Shown: positions 8,677 to 17,067 of the stretch, piece by piece | Numbering within the stretch: the first letter of the stretch is position 1 | How the letters are laid out: every line of letters starts with the position of its first letter | Source: Dyella_A sp049445995 | GTDB lineage: Bacteria > Pseudomonadota > Gammaproteobacteria > Xanthomonadales > Rhodanobacteraceae | NCBI RefSeq assembly: GCF_049445995.1 | Contig: NZ_JBMSDZ010000018.1 | Location: forward strand, 1-64,000 | Direction: 5' to 3' | Length of the DNA: 64,000 bases | Made by a program: the position numbers and the translations under genes | Notes under the pieces: generated by a model | Seen by the model: only the letters and a program-made list of their open reading frames with translations | The model's database searches: none | Told to the model about the DNA's origin: nothing

Positions 8677-9207
8677 ATGCTCGACGTGCACATCATCGTG
8701 AGCCCCGACACGCCGCGCGACTGGGTGAGCCAGTGCCTGGACAGCGTGCACGAGGCCATTGACCGCGCGGGCTTTGCCATCGCGCTGCACCGGGCTGGAT
8801 TTGTTCCGGGTCACATTGGACGCGCGCGCGCCGCCGGTTATGCGATGGGAGTGCATCCCTACGTCACCTGCGTGGATGACGACGATTACCTGCTCCCGCA
8901 TGCCTTCGAGCAAATGCGCGACGCGATGCTTTCCGGGGTGGCAGCAGCCTGCACGCCGGAGATCACCCTGCAGAACGGCCACCTGCGCCCGGGCGCCGCA
9001 CGCCATCACCTGGTGGCCTATCGGCGCGATCGGCTGATCGATCACACCGGATGGACGTGCTGCGGCGACGTGGCCCAGCTGAGGGCCGTGGAGACAGACG
9101 CGGTCGACCTGCCGTCGGCCGCCTACGTGCACAGGCTCTACGGCACCAGCAAAGCGCGCGTGATGCGCCGCGCCAACCCTTCCGAATTGGAGTTCGCCCG
9201 TGGCTAA
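8677..9207 (+). CDS. Glycosyltransferase family 2-like (GT-A) phage protein
   Basis: The 176-residue product has the beginning of a GT-A fold: strand VHIIVS at residues 4-9, then a helix, then GHIGRARAAGYAMG (45-58), typical of the nucleotide-sugar side, and the strand-acidic motif YVTCVDDDDYLLPHAF with Asp67-70 in the place of the metal-binding DxD. It is shorter than a normal family-2 enzyme and lacks a clear acceptor domain. It follows the terminator directly, has AGAGGA upstream of the ATG and overlaps the neck gene by 8 nt. Such enzymes in phages may glycosylate virion proteins or modify host surface glycans; which applies here is unknown. Confidence 0.72.
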   Translation: MLDVHIIVSPDTPRDWVSQCLDSVHEAIDRAGFAIALHRAGFVPGHIGRARAAGYAMGVHPYVTCVDDDDYLLPHAFEQMRDAMLSGVAAACTPEITLQNGHLRPGAARHHLVAYRRDRLIDHTGWTCCGDVAQLRAVETDAVDLPSAAYVHRLYGTSKARVMRRANPSELEFARG

Positions 9208-10546
9208 CATCCTGCTGACCGCTTCGCGCTGGACGGACGAATCTAACGCATCGCCGCCGGCCTACTGGAACGGTTCGACTTACGAATTTTTCGACCAGTA
9301 CGACAGTGGCATTGCGCCAGCGATTTCTGCCGTGGCGAACGCTGGCGACGAGGTCTCGTTCTCACTCGACATCAAGGTTCCAGGAGCCAGTGGATTCACC
9401 AACACTGCCCAGCTGAAGGTCAACGGGGTAGCCGTATGGACGCAGGACGTCAGCGCGGTCGGAACGTTCTCTTTCACATCGGCGGCGCTTGCCGCCGGCG
9501 ATGCTGTCGAATTCACGCTGTTTTCGGATTATGGTCCGATTTACAAAATCGATGCCGTACTGACACCGACGCCAGACCCTGCCGCGACCGACGAAACACT
9601 GGTGGTGGCCAGCAACACCACGAACAACCCGGTGACTACCGGGGTGACGCAGCAAGGGTCACCGGTCACTCCCGACAGCCTGGCCATCGCCACGCAGCCG
9701 CTGCACGGCAGTGCCGCGGTACAGGCCGGCGCCATCATCTACACCCCGGCCGCCGGCTACGTGGGCGCGGACAGCTTCACGTACACCGGCACCGTGGCCG
9801 GAACGGTGAGCACGCCCGGCACGGTCACGATCGACGTGCAGACGAACTTCAACTGCGATTGCGACGACGATCACCCAACCGAGACGCTGGCCGACATCCG
9901 CACCTACCTGATGGTGCGGCTCGGATTCGCGGCCATGCTGGCCTCGCCGCCGCCGGGTATGACCGAGCTGCTGAACAGCTTCGCGATCGAGGCGCAGAAC
10001 CTGCTCTACCACCGCTTCCGCATGCTTCGCCTCGAGCGCTGGTTCACGTGGCAGCTGCAGCAGGGCGTGCGCTTCTACGATCTGGCGGCGAGCCTGTACG
10101 CCTGCACGAAGAAGCTGGACCCGTCGCGGGTGCGCTGGGTGGGTATCTCGCTGGGCGACAGCGTGTGGCGACCGCTGGCCTGCGGTATCGAGCCGACGCG
10201 CTACATGGCCAACCTGGTCGGCATCCCAGACAGCTACGAGATTCGGCAGTGCATCGAGGTGTTCCCGCCGCCGTCGGACAGCACCTGGCGCCTGCGCATC
10301 AAGGGCGACTTCGGCCTGCTTCCGTTTGCCGCGGACACCGACGTGACCACGATCGACCCACAGGCGATCAAGCTGCACGCGCTGGCCTATGCGAAAGCCC
10401 ATTACCAGCAGCCCGATGCGGCCAACCACATGACCGCACTGACCACGTTCCTGGGCGACCTGACCGCATCCACGCACCTGACCAAGCGCTATATCCCCGG
10501 CGAGACCGTGGCGCAGCCGGCGATCCGTCCGAAGGTGGTGACCTGA
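9200..10546 (+). CDS. Neck / head-tail adaptor protein with N-terminal Ig-like modules
   Basis: A 448-residue two-part protein. Residues 1-about 215 are beta-rich, Ser/Thr/Ala-rich and include GAIIYTPAAGYVGADSFTYT, the core of cadherin/Big-type Ig-like repeats found in surface proteins. A short Cys/Asp linker (NCDCDDDHP) leads into residues about 230-448, helical and resembling podovirus head-tail connector proteins of the P22 gp4/T7 gp11 class (LADIRTYLMVRLGF, LLYHRFRMLRLERWFTWQLQQG). It precedes the gp10-like genes, matching the gp4-gp10 order. The connector assignment rests on context and fold style; the fusion is discussed as a finding. Confidence 0.7.
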   Translation: MANILLTASRWTDESNASPPAYWNGSTYEFFDQYDSGIAPAISAVANAGDEVSFSLDIKVPGASGFTNTAQLKVNGVAVWTQDVSAVGTFSFTSAALAAGDAVEFTLFSDYGPIYKIDAVLTPTPDPAATDETLVVASNTTNNPVTTGVTQQGSPVTPDSLAIATQPLHGSAAVQAGAIIYTPAAGYVGADSFTYTGTVAGTVSTPGTVTIDVQTNFNCDCDDDHPTETLADIRTYLMVRLGFAAMLASPPPGMTELLNSFAIEAQNLLYHRFRMLRLERWFTWQLQQGVRFYDLAASLYACTKKLDPSRVRWVGISLGDSVWRPLACGIEPTRYMANLVGIPDSYEIRQCIEVFPPPSDSTWRLRIKGDFGLLPFAADTDVTTIDPQAIKLHALAYAKAHYQQPDAANHMTALTTFLGDLTASTHLTKRYIPGETVAQPAIRPKVVT

Positions 10547-11319
10547 TGGCCCGCCGCGTTCCGATCGGATCGTTCAATACAGGCATCACGCGACTGCGCG
10601 AAAAGGGTGGCGCGCGTCCCGATTCGCTATATGACCTGGTGAACGGCTACATCAACGCCGCCGGCGCACCGGTCAGCCGGTTCGGCACGCGCGTGCAGCA
10701 CACGCTTCCGGCTGGTACGAAAGGGCTGTGCATCTTCAAGGGCAAGCGGCACGTGTTCGCGATGTCGGCGATCGACCCGGGCAGCACCGACTACGTGGTC
10801 GACATCCTGATCCACCCGGACCCGGCTTTCGCCGGCACGCTGGTGGCGATCCACTTCGCCAAGCCGTTCCTAGGCTATCTGTACGTGGTCGCCGAATTCA
10901 GCGACGGGAAGGTGTTCCACTACTACCTCGAGGCGAACAACGCCTGGCAGGCCAGCACGTTCTACAAGATCGGCGACACCGTGCGGCCGACGACGATCAA
11001 CGGGTTCGTCTACACACCCACCAGCCAGAGCAACCCGCCGGCGTGGTCGCCGGATACCACGTATGCGATCGGCGACGTGGTGCAGCCGTCGCAGTACAAC
11101 GGCTACGAATACACCGTGGTCGACGCCACTGGCTCGCCCGCCAAGTCGGGCAGTTCCGAGCCTAACTGGACGGCATCCAGCGGCGCGCTGGTCTACGACG
11201 ACAGCTCGGGCACGACGGCCCCAGCCAGCACCACCGCCGCCTCGACTGGCCACGACAGCGCCCGCTACGGCAACTTGATCGGCGCCAAGACCTACAAGAC
11301 CGACGGGAGCACGCCATGA
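10546..11319 (+). CDS. P22 gp10-like tail stabilisation protein, N-terminal part
   Basis: 257 residues starting in the overlap TGATG at 10544-10548. The first 140 residues (RVPIGSFNTG, DSLYDLVNGYINAAGAPVSR) resemble the opening of the gp10/hub beta-propeller family of podoviruses. The C-terminal 120 residues hold two copies of a W/Y-rich motif, AWQASTFYKIGDTV and AWSPDTTYAIGDVVQ, typical of carbohydrate-binding modules of the ChiA/CBM5-12 type. The expected rest of the propeller is missing here and occurs in the next ORF, which overlaps by 4 nt (ATGA at 11316-11319). Confidence 0.7.
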   Translation: MARRVPIGSFNTGITRLREKGGARPDSLYDLVNGYINAAGAPVSRFGTRVQHTLPAGTKGLCIFKGKRHVFAMSAIDPGSTDYVVDILIHPDPAFAGTLVAIHFAKPFLGYLYVVAEFSDGKVFHYYLEANNAWQASTFYKIGDTVRPTTINGFVYTPTSQSNPPAWSPDTTYAIGDVVQPSQYNGYEYTVVDATGSPAKSGSSEPNWTASSGALVYDDSSGTTAPASTTAASTGHDSARYGNLIGAKTYKTDGSTP

Positions 11320-13142
11320 CGGCCATCCCTGCCTGGGAATCGGGCAAGACCTACCCGCCGGGCTCACTGGTCGTTCCGGCCAGCGGCACCATCACGGTCG
11401 CCTCGCAGCCGACCAACGCCGATTTCGAGTCGGGCAGCCTGACCGGCTGGACCGACGAAGGCACGCTGTTCGCGATCTCCAGCTTCGATCCGTACTCGGG
11501 CACCTACGTGGCCAACGCCTCGGGCGGCGGTACCGATCGGCTGGTTTCCGACACGATCATCCCATGCACCCCTGGCGACATGGTTACCGTGACTGCGTTC
11601 GCCAAGCTGACCAACAACGGCACGGATGACCTTGGCGCGCAGACGAACATCATCTGGGTGGACGGTACCGGCACGCCGGTCGGGACCGCGTCGCTCGGAA
11701 ACCTGATCTATGGGACGGGTGGCTTCTGGACTGCCTCCACCTGCTCCGACCGCGTGCCCGATGGCGCTACCGGGTTCAAGGTGGGTCTGGGTGTCAACAC
11801 GGGATCGCACGGCGGCAGCGTGGCGTTCGATCACGTGTATGTCAGCTACGTCTACGCCGGTCCGCCGCTGGGCATCGCGTACAAGGCCGTGCAGGCGGCC
11901 TCGGGCAAGTCGGGAAGCACCGAGCCGGCCTGGCCCGGCGTACTTGGCGAAACGGTGGTGGACAACCAGGTCACCTGGGAAGCCGTGGTCGCCACGCGGC
12001 TGGTGTGGAAGGCCTCCCCGATCATGACGTCGGGCGCGACCGAGCCCACCTGGCCGACAGCCACGGGAGCCAGCGTGCGCGACGGCACCATCGACTGGGT
12101 CGCCTCCACCGCGCAGATCACCGACACCAACTGCCCACAATCGAAGATCGTGCAGATCGCCGCCGGCAAGGTGTACGCCGGCGACGACGACATCGTGCGC
12201 TACAGCGCGACAGTCAACCCGAAAGACTGGTCGACGGCCGATGACGCCGGCTTCCTGCCGTTCGGCATGAACACCTACGGGTCGAACCCCGTTGCGGCCA
12301 TGGACCTGTACCGATCGAACCTGGTGCCGTTCAATGCCGAAGGCTTCCAGATGTGGCAGGTCGACACCGATCCGGCGAACAGCTCGCTGCTGGACGCCAT
12401 GCCGCTGGCCTGCAACTACCGTCGTGCCACGTCGCCGGTATCCACCGATTTGCTGTTCCTGACTTCAGAGGGCGTTCGATCCGTTGGCATCGCAGCAGCA
12501 TCGACGAATCTCGAGGCTGGTGATGTCGGCATGCCGATTGATGACCTGGTGCTTCCCTACCTGGAATCGCTCGCCTCCGATGATGATCCGCTGGCGACCT
12601 ACCTGCCGGCGCTCGGCCAGTACTGGCTTGCCTTCCCCATTGCCGGGCCGCCTGAATCGACCGAAGTTTTCGTCTACACCATCAACAGGGTAGGGCAGGC
12701 CGGAAAGTGGAGCCGCTACCTGTTCCCGTTCCGGATCGACAACTTCGCGACTCAGGACAAGACGCTACTGATTCGAAGCGGCGATGACGTGCTGGCCTAC
12801 GACAGCACCGCGGTGACCGACTACGCCAGCGATCCGCGCGAGGTCACCTTCGGCGGCATCGTGCAGACGCCGTGGCTCGACATGGGGCCGCCGGGCGAGA
12901 ACAAGATGCTGGTCGGCTTCGACCTGGTGGCGGTCGGCTCGCCCAGCGTGGCGATCGGTTACGACCAGTCGAACACCGGTACTTTCACGACGGACTTCGC
13001 GGTACCGCCCGACACCGTGCCGGGGATGATCATCCCGCTGCCGGTGGTCGCCCCCAGCATGAGCGTGCGCATCACCTTCGCCGGTGGTTCGAAGTGGAAG
13101 CTGCAGGGGATCAACCTGTACGTCGAGGACCTGGGCACATGA
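11316..13142 (+). CDS. P22 gp10-like tail stabilisation protein, C-terminal part, with CBM-like insert
   Basis: 608 residues. The start repeats the W/Y-GD module (AWESGKTYPPGSLV), followed by a jelly-roll region at about residues 35-180 (ADFESGSLTGWTDEG, SGTYVANASGGG, IPCTPGDMVTV) that looks like a CBM4/9-type carbohydrate-binding domain, then more short W/P repeats (TEPAWPG, TEPTWPT). From about residue 270 on, KVYAGDDDIVRYSATVNPKDW through NLVPFNAEGFQMWQVDTDP matches the blade pattern of podovirus gp10 (phage stabilisation) proteins. The two coupled ORFs together supply a complete hub protein. No frameshift repair is needed: both have in-frame starts. Confidence 0.72.
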   Translation: MTAIPAWESGKTYPPGSLVVPASGTITVASQPTNADFESGSLTGWTDEGTLFAISSFDPYSGTYVANASGGGTDRLVSDTIIPCTPGDMVTVTAFAKLTNNGTDDLGAQTNIIWVDGTGTPVGTASLGNLIYGTGGFWTASTCSDRVPDGATGFKVGLGVNTGSHGGSVAFDHVYVSYVYAGPPLGIAYKAVQAASGKSGSTEPAWPGVLGETVVDNQVTWEAVVATRLVWKASPIMTSGATEPTWPTATGASVRDGTIDWVASTAQITDTNCPQSKIVQIAAGKVYAGDDDIVRYSATVNPKDWSTADDAGFLPFGMNTYGSNPVAAMDLYRSNLVPFNAEGFQMWQVDTDPANSSLLDAMPLACNYRRATSPVSTDLLFLTSEGVRSVGIAAASTNLEAGDVGMPIDDLVLPYLESLASDDDPLATYLPALGQYWLAFPIAGPPESTEVFVYTINRVGQAGKWSRYLFPFRIDNFATQDKTLLIRSGDDVLAYDSTAVTDYASDPREVTFGGIVQTPWLDMGPPGENKMLVGFDLVAVGSPSVAIGYDQSNTGTFTTDFAVPPDTVPGMIIPLPVVAPSMSVRITFAGGSKWKLQGINLYVEDLGT

Positions 13143-13216
13143 CCGCGCCGCGCGCCTTGATCCTCTCCGCGACTGCCCGATGCTGCCGGCGTTCCCTGAG
13201 CGAGGTTGCACCGTGA
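13139..13216 (+). CDS. Possible coupled mini-ORF (25 aa)
   Basis: An ATG at 13139 overlaps the preceding stop (ATGA) and the frame ends in a TGA at 13214-13216 that overlaps the GTG start of the next gene (GTGA). The 25 residues (Ala/Leu/Arg/Cys) have no recognisable feature. It may be only a translational bridge that carries ribosomes to the next start. Confidence 0.25.
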   Translation: MTAPRALILSATARCCRRSLSEVAP

Positions 13217-13689
13217 CGCCTGAGCATGAAATCGAGCTGTTCCGGTGGGCGGCCCGCGGCGACGAGGCGGCGGCACACTTCCTGAAGGCGATCACGGACG
13301 CTGCGCATGCGTGGGACGACGTGGTCGATGCCGATGTGCCGCTGGACCGCTGCGCAATCCATGAGGCGTTCCGCGCGCTGGTGCTGGTGGTTCCGGCGAA
13401 CCGCTTCTACCGACTGCACCGCGACAGCCTCGAGCCGCTGATCCAGCAGGCGGCGATCAACTGGCTGGTGGCGACCGACATCGAGCGCGAGCCCGGCGGC
13501 GCCATGCACGTGGCCTACATCCTGCGCTCGTCCTACATCGACCTGGTGGCGCACGTCGCGCTGCTGACCGGCGGCCCGGACTGGGCGCGCTCGGTGTGCC
13601 GCCACGTGCGCGAAATGAACCAGTCGGAGACGTTCGACGACTACCTGACCAACCTTGACCGCGAGCGCGCGGCACGCGGGGAGGGCTGA
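13213..13689 (+). CDS. Hypothetical virion-region protein (158 aa)
   Basis: A helical protein with balanced charge and no catalytic motif; segments such as EIELFRWAARGDEAAAHFLKA and RFYRLHRDSLEPLIQQAAIN predict amphipathic helices. The GTG at 13213 is preferred because GAGG lies 8 nt before it and it overlaps the bridging mini-ORF; ATG 13180 would add 11 residues without a binding site. In P22 the tail needle follows gp10, but this protein lacks needle-type heptad repeats, so I do not call it that. Confidence 0.6.
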   Translation: MTPEHEIELFRWAARGDEAAAHFLKAITDAAHAWDDVVDADVPLDRCAIHEAFRALVLVVPANRFYRLHRDSLEPLIQQAAINWLVATDIEREPGGAMHVAYILRSSYIDLVAHVALLTGGPDWARSVCRHVREMNQSETFDDYLTNLDRERAARGEG

Positions 13690-13692
13690 CCG

Positions 13693-14316
13693 ATGGGCAT
13701 GTGTGGTGGCAGCAACAACGCGGCGAAGCAGGCGCAGGCGAACGAGGACGCGCGCAATCGCCAGATCGCGGACTCGACGGCGCAGATCAATGCGATCTTC
13801 GACAACCCGGCGCGCACGGGCGCATACGACCAGCTCGCCAGCGACACGACGAAGTACTACACCGACCAGCTGAACCGGCAGAAAGCGATCAACGACCGGC
13901 AGCTGAAGTTCACGCTGGCCCGCGGCGGCCAGGTCGGTGGCAGCGTGCAGTCGGATCTCGGTGCGCGGGCTGGCCGTGACTACCTGAACGGCGTGCTCGA
14001 GGCGACGCGCCGCGGCAATGCGGCCGGCGCCGCGCTGCGGTCGCAGGACGAACAGTCGCGCGCCAACCTGATCGCTGCTGCGCAGGGCGGCCTGGACGCC
14101 ACCAGTGCCGCCTCGCAGGCTGCCGGCGCGCTGCGGACGAACCTGCAATCGGGGCAGGCCGGTGCGACCGCGAACGCCTTCGGGGATGCCTTCGGTGACT
14201 TCGCCAACATCTACCAGCGCAGCCAGGACGCCAAGGCGCTGCGCGACGGCTATGCCACGGGCGCCGGCCTGTACCAGCCGGGCTTCGGTGCTGGCGGCGT
14301 ACCGAGGGGATACTGA
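13693..14316 (+). CDS. Probable DNA ejection / internal virion protein 1 (207 aa)
   Basis: An Ala/Gln/Asp-rich helical protein beginning MGMCGGSNNAAKQAQANED, a style shared by the first ejection protein of T7-like and P22-like phages. It has long coiled stretches and a Gly/Ala-rich C-terminus. It heads the run of three more ejection-like genes. Ejection proteins leave the head with the DNA and build a conduit across the envelope. Family-level identity is inferred from composition and order. Confidence 0.68.
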   Translation: MGMCGGSNNAAKQAQANEDARNRQIADSTAQINAIFDNPARTGAYDQLASDTTKYYTDQLNRQKAINDRQLKFTLARGGQVGGSVQSDLGARAGRDYLNGVLEATRRGNAAGAALRSQDEQSRANLIAAAQGGLDATSAASQAAGALRTNLQSGQAGATANAFGDAFGDFANIYQRSQDAKALRDGYATGAGLYQPGFGAGGVPRGY

Positions 14317-14843
14317 TGGTGATCGAGCGCGTCCCACTGGAATTCATCGTGCTGGGCCTTCCGCGCTCGGGTACCACGTGGCTGGCCAACTGGCTGACGA
14401 CCGACGACACGCTGTGCCTGCACGACCCATTCGCCCTGGGCATGCCCGAGACGTGGCCGCTCGACAAGCGCCTGCGCGGCATCAGCTGCACGGCCGCAGC
14501 CCTGATGCGCCGCTGGCTCTCCGGCTACTGCTGTCCGATCGCCGTGATTGAGCGCCATCCGTCCGACTGTGACCGCAGCCTGCAGCGCCTCGGCCTGCAG
14601 GACACCGCGCTGTATGCAGACGCCTTGGTGCACGCCCCGGGCCGGCGCTTTCGTTTCGAGGATCTATGGAACGAGGAAGCCGCCGAGCAGCTTTGGAAGT
14701 ACCTGCTGCCGACCACGGCGTTCGACCGCACCCGGTATCGGCTGCTTCGATCCATGCGCATCGAGCCGGCGCGGCTCGACGATTTCAACTACCAGGTGAT
14801 GCTGCAGCTGCTGAGCGGCGGCCTGTTTGAAGGGAGGCTCTGA
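14316..14843 (+). CDS. Sulfotransferase-like P-loop protein inside the ejection gene cluster
   Basis: 175 residues. The N-terminal FIVLGLPRSGTTWLANWL (residues 10-27) matches the PAPS 5'-phosphosulfate loop of sulfotransferases. A second strand IAVIERHPSDCDRS has Arg80 and Ser88 eight residues apart, the spacing of the 3'-phosphate-binding Arg and Ser in cytosolic sulfotransferases. The protein is shorter than the usual 250-300 residues, lacking part of the acceptor region. The start overlaps the previous stop by one base, so it is expressed with the virion proteins. If active it could sulfate a virion or host-surface glycan; this is inference. Confidence 0.78.
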   Translation: MVIERVPLEFIVLGLPRSGTTWLANWLTTDDTLCLHDPFALGMPETWPLDKRLRGISCTAAALMRRWLSGYCCPIAVIERHPSDCDRSLQRLGLQDTALYADALVHAPGRRFRFEDLWNEEAAEQLWKYLLPTTAFDRTRYRLLRSMRIEPARLDDFNYQVMLQLLSGGLFEGRL

Positions 14844-14846
14844 CCC

Positions 14847-15512
14847 ATGCCCTACCTCGCCATCGGTGCCGCGCTGCTGTCTGCCGGGCTCGGCTACTAC
14901 AACCAGGAGCAGACGGCCAGCCGTCAGGACAGGACGCTGGCCAACAGCCTGCGCCAGCAGTACGCGCTGCAACATCAGGAGGACGCCAAGACGCGGCAGC
15001 TGATCCAGCAGACCGCGCAGTCCACGCCGGATGCCGCGAAAAGCGACTTGCTGGGCAAGTTCATGGCGCAGATCCAGGCCAACGGCGGCAACACGACCCG
15101 CCCGCTGGGGCAGGCTGGCGCCGTAAGCGACGCCTACACGAAGGCGGCGAACGATGCCTCGCTGGGCCTGAGCAACTACGGCAGCACGAACGCCGGGCTG
15201 GTCGCCTCCATCGACGCGCCCGCCGTGCAGCGCCAGGCCGAGGCCGCCAACCTGAGCCGCTACGGCAGCCAGCTCAACGACCTGAAGCGCCAGTCCAGCG
15301 TGCAGGACTACCTGACGCGGCTTCGCCTGCAAGGCATCCGGCCGAACCCGTGGCTCTCGGCCGTTTCGGATGGCCTGCGCGCTTACGGGCTGTCGAAGGC
15401 GGGAAGCTACAAAGCCGGCGATGGAACAGGCCCATCCGCGTGGTCGCAGGGCAACACGATTTCTGGATCAGGCGGACTCACCTACAACCTGCCGAACACT
15501 CTGGAAGGCTGA
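14847..15512 (+). CDS. Probable DNA ejection protein 2 (221 aa)
   Basis: N-terminal hydrophobic, Gly/Ala-rich segment (PYLAIGAALLSAGLGYY, residues 2-18) followed by Gln/Arg/Ala-rich helices and a Ser/Gly-rich tail. This resembles ejection proteins with a membrane-active N-terminus. Located 3 nt after the sulfotransferase-like gene and 10 nt before the next ejection gene. Confidence 0.65.
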   Translation: MPYLAIGAALLSAGLGYYNQEQTASRQDRTLANSLRQQYALQHQEDAKTRQLIQQTAQSTPDAAKSDLLGKFMAQIQANGGNTTRPLGQAGAVSDAYTKAANDASLGLSNYGSTNAGLVASIDAPAVQRQAEAANLSRYGSQLNDLKRQSSVQDYLTRLRLQGIRPNPWLSAVSDGLRAYGLSKAGSYKAGDGTGPSAWSQGNTISGSGGLTYNLPNTLEG

Positions 15513-15522
15513 GGAAACACCG

Positions 15523-17067
15523 ATGGCGACGAACGGATGGAGTGAGCTGGGCGCCATGCTGGGCGGCAACAGCCAGGCTCGGCAGATGCAGCTGCAGCAG
15601 CAGGGCATGGCGATGGGCATGCGGCAGGCATCCATGCTTGAGGACGCGCGCCGCAAGCGCGACGCGGCCATGGGGCTTGCACAGATCACCCCGCAGGCGA
15701 TCCAGAACGCCACAAGCGGCCTTGACCCGGTCACGGGCCAACCCTTTGCGCCCGAGGTGGCCAGCCAACTGCAGAGCGAGCTAGTGTCGGCGATGCTCCA
15801 TGCTGGCCGTGATCCTCGCCAGATCAGCGGATACGCCAAGGATCAGCAGGGCATTGACTGGGGAAAGCAGGCGATGGCCGCGGCTACTGGCGATCACCCC
15901 GACCTGAACCTGGTCAACCGCATCAACATGGTGCGTCAGGGAACGCCCGTAGACCTGACGACCATTCAAGGGAATACCCTGATCGACCGGATGGTGACTC
16001 CGGACCAACAGGCGGCGCAGGGCGGCAACACGCCCACGCAGATCGGCATTGCCGACATGATGCAAAAGACGGCGCAGGCGAACGAGCGTAATGCGCATGC
16101 CCGCCTGTTCGACCGCCAGACAGCAGCGGGAGGCTTCCGCCCCGATCCGAATGCTGCGGGAGTGCCCACGGCAAGCCCGGCGGGCGTGCCGGGCGGCGTG
16201 CCGCTGCCTAACAACATGCACGGCGACGCCTTCCTCGGCACGCTCTCCCCGGGCGATGCGGCGACGGTCAAGGCACTGGCCGAGGGCCGGCTCGCATTCC
16301 CGACCGGTGCAGCGCTCAAGGCACCGTACTGGCAGACCATGCTGACCAACGTGGCCACCTACGACCCCAGCTTCGAGGCGGCGAACTACCAGGCGCGGTC
16401 GCGCACGCGCAACGACTTCACGTCGGGCAAAGCGGCGCAGACGATCAATTCGCTGAACACCGTGCTCGGCCACATGGGCGACCTGAGCGACGCCGCGGAC
16501 AAGCTGAACAATTCCGGCCTGCCGTGGTGGAACAAGCTGGCCAACGCCACGCTCAGCGCTACTGGCGACCCGCGCATCAAGGAGTTCGAGGCCAACAAGA
16601 AGGCCGTGGTGGACGAGATGACCCGCGTGTACCGCGGCACGGGCGGCAGCGAGCAGGACATCAAGACCTGGAGCGAGGCGCTGGACAACGCCGGTTCTCC
16701 GCAGCAGCTGCAGGGCGTGATCGGCAAAATCAGCGAGCTGCTGCAGTCGAAGATCAACGCGCTGACCGACCAGTACCGGCAGGGCATGGGGACGATCGGG
16801 CAACACCAGTCGTTCATCACGCCGAAGGCCCAGGCCACGCTGCGCAAGCTCGAGCATCGCGCCGGCATGACCTATGCGTCACCGGGCGATGAAAGCGTGC
16901 CCTCGCTCACCGACAGCGTGCGCGCGGCGGCAGGCATAAGTGCTGCAGCTCCAGTTTCGGCAGCACCTGCGCCGGCGACTGCTCCCGCGGCGCCGGTGTA
17001 TCGCGCAGTCGATCCGAAAACCGGTCATGCCGTGATCTGGAATGGCTCTGCCTGGGTGCCCGAGTGA
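15523..17067 (+). CDS. Probable DNA ejection protein 3 (514 aa)
   Basis: Starts MATNGWSELGAMLGGNSQARQMQLQQQG, a Gln/Met-rich helical N-terminus common in podovirus ejection proteins, followed by a Gly/Pro-rich linker (about residues 205-230) and a helical C-terminal half with amphipathic segments (NSLNTVLGHMGDLSDAADKL). Ends in a short W-containing motif (HAVIWNGSAWVPE). ATG 15523 is used since the upstream extension of the frame would overlap the previous gene by 140 nt. The next start overlaps the stop by 1 base. Confidence 0.68.
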   Translation: MATNGWSELGAMLGGNSQARQMQLQQQGMAMGMRQASMLEDARRKRDAAMGLAQITPQAIQNATSGLDPVTGQPFAPEVASQLQSELVSAMLHAGRDPRQISGYAKDQQGIDWGKQAMAAATGDHPDLNLVNRINMVRQGTPVDLTTIQGNTLIDRMVTPDQQAAQGGNTPTQIGIADMMQKTAQANERNAHARLFDRQTAAGGFRPDPNAAGVPTASPAGVPGGVPLPNNMHGDAFLGTLSPGDAATVKALAEGRLAFPTGAALKAPYWQTMLTNVATYDPSFEAANYQARSRTRNDFTSGKAAQTINSLNTVLGHMGDLSDAADKLNNSGLPWWNKLANATLSATGDPRIKEFEANKKAVVDEMTRVYRGTGGSEQDIKTWSEALDNAGSPQQLQGVIGKISELLQSKINALTDQYRQGMGTIGQHQSFITPKAQATLRKLEHRAGMTYASPGDESVPSLTDSVRAAAGISAAAPVSAAPAPATAPAAPVYRAVDPKTGHAVIWNGSAWVPE

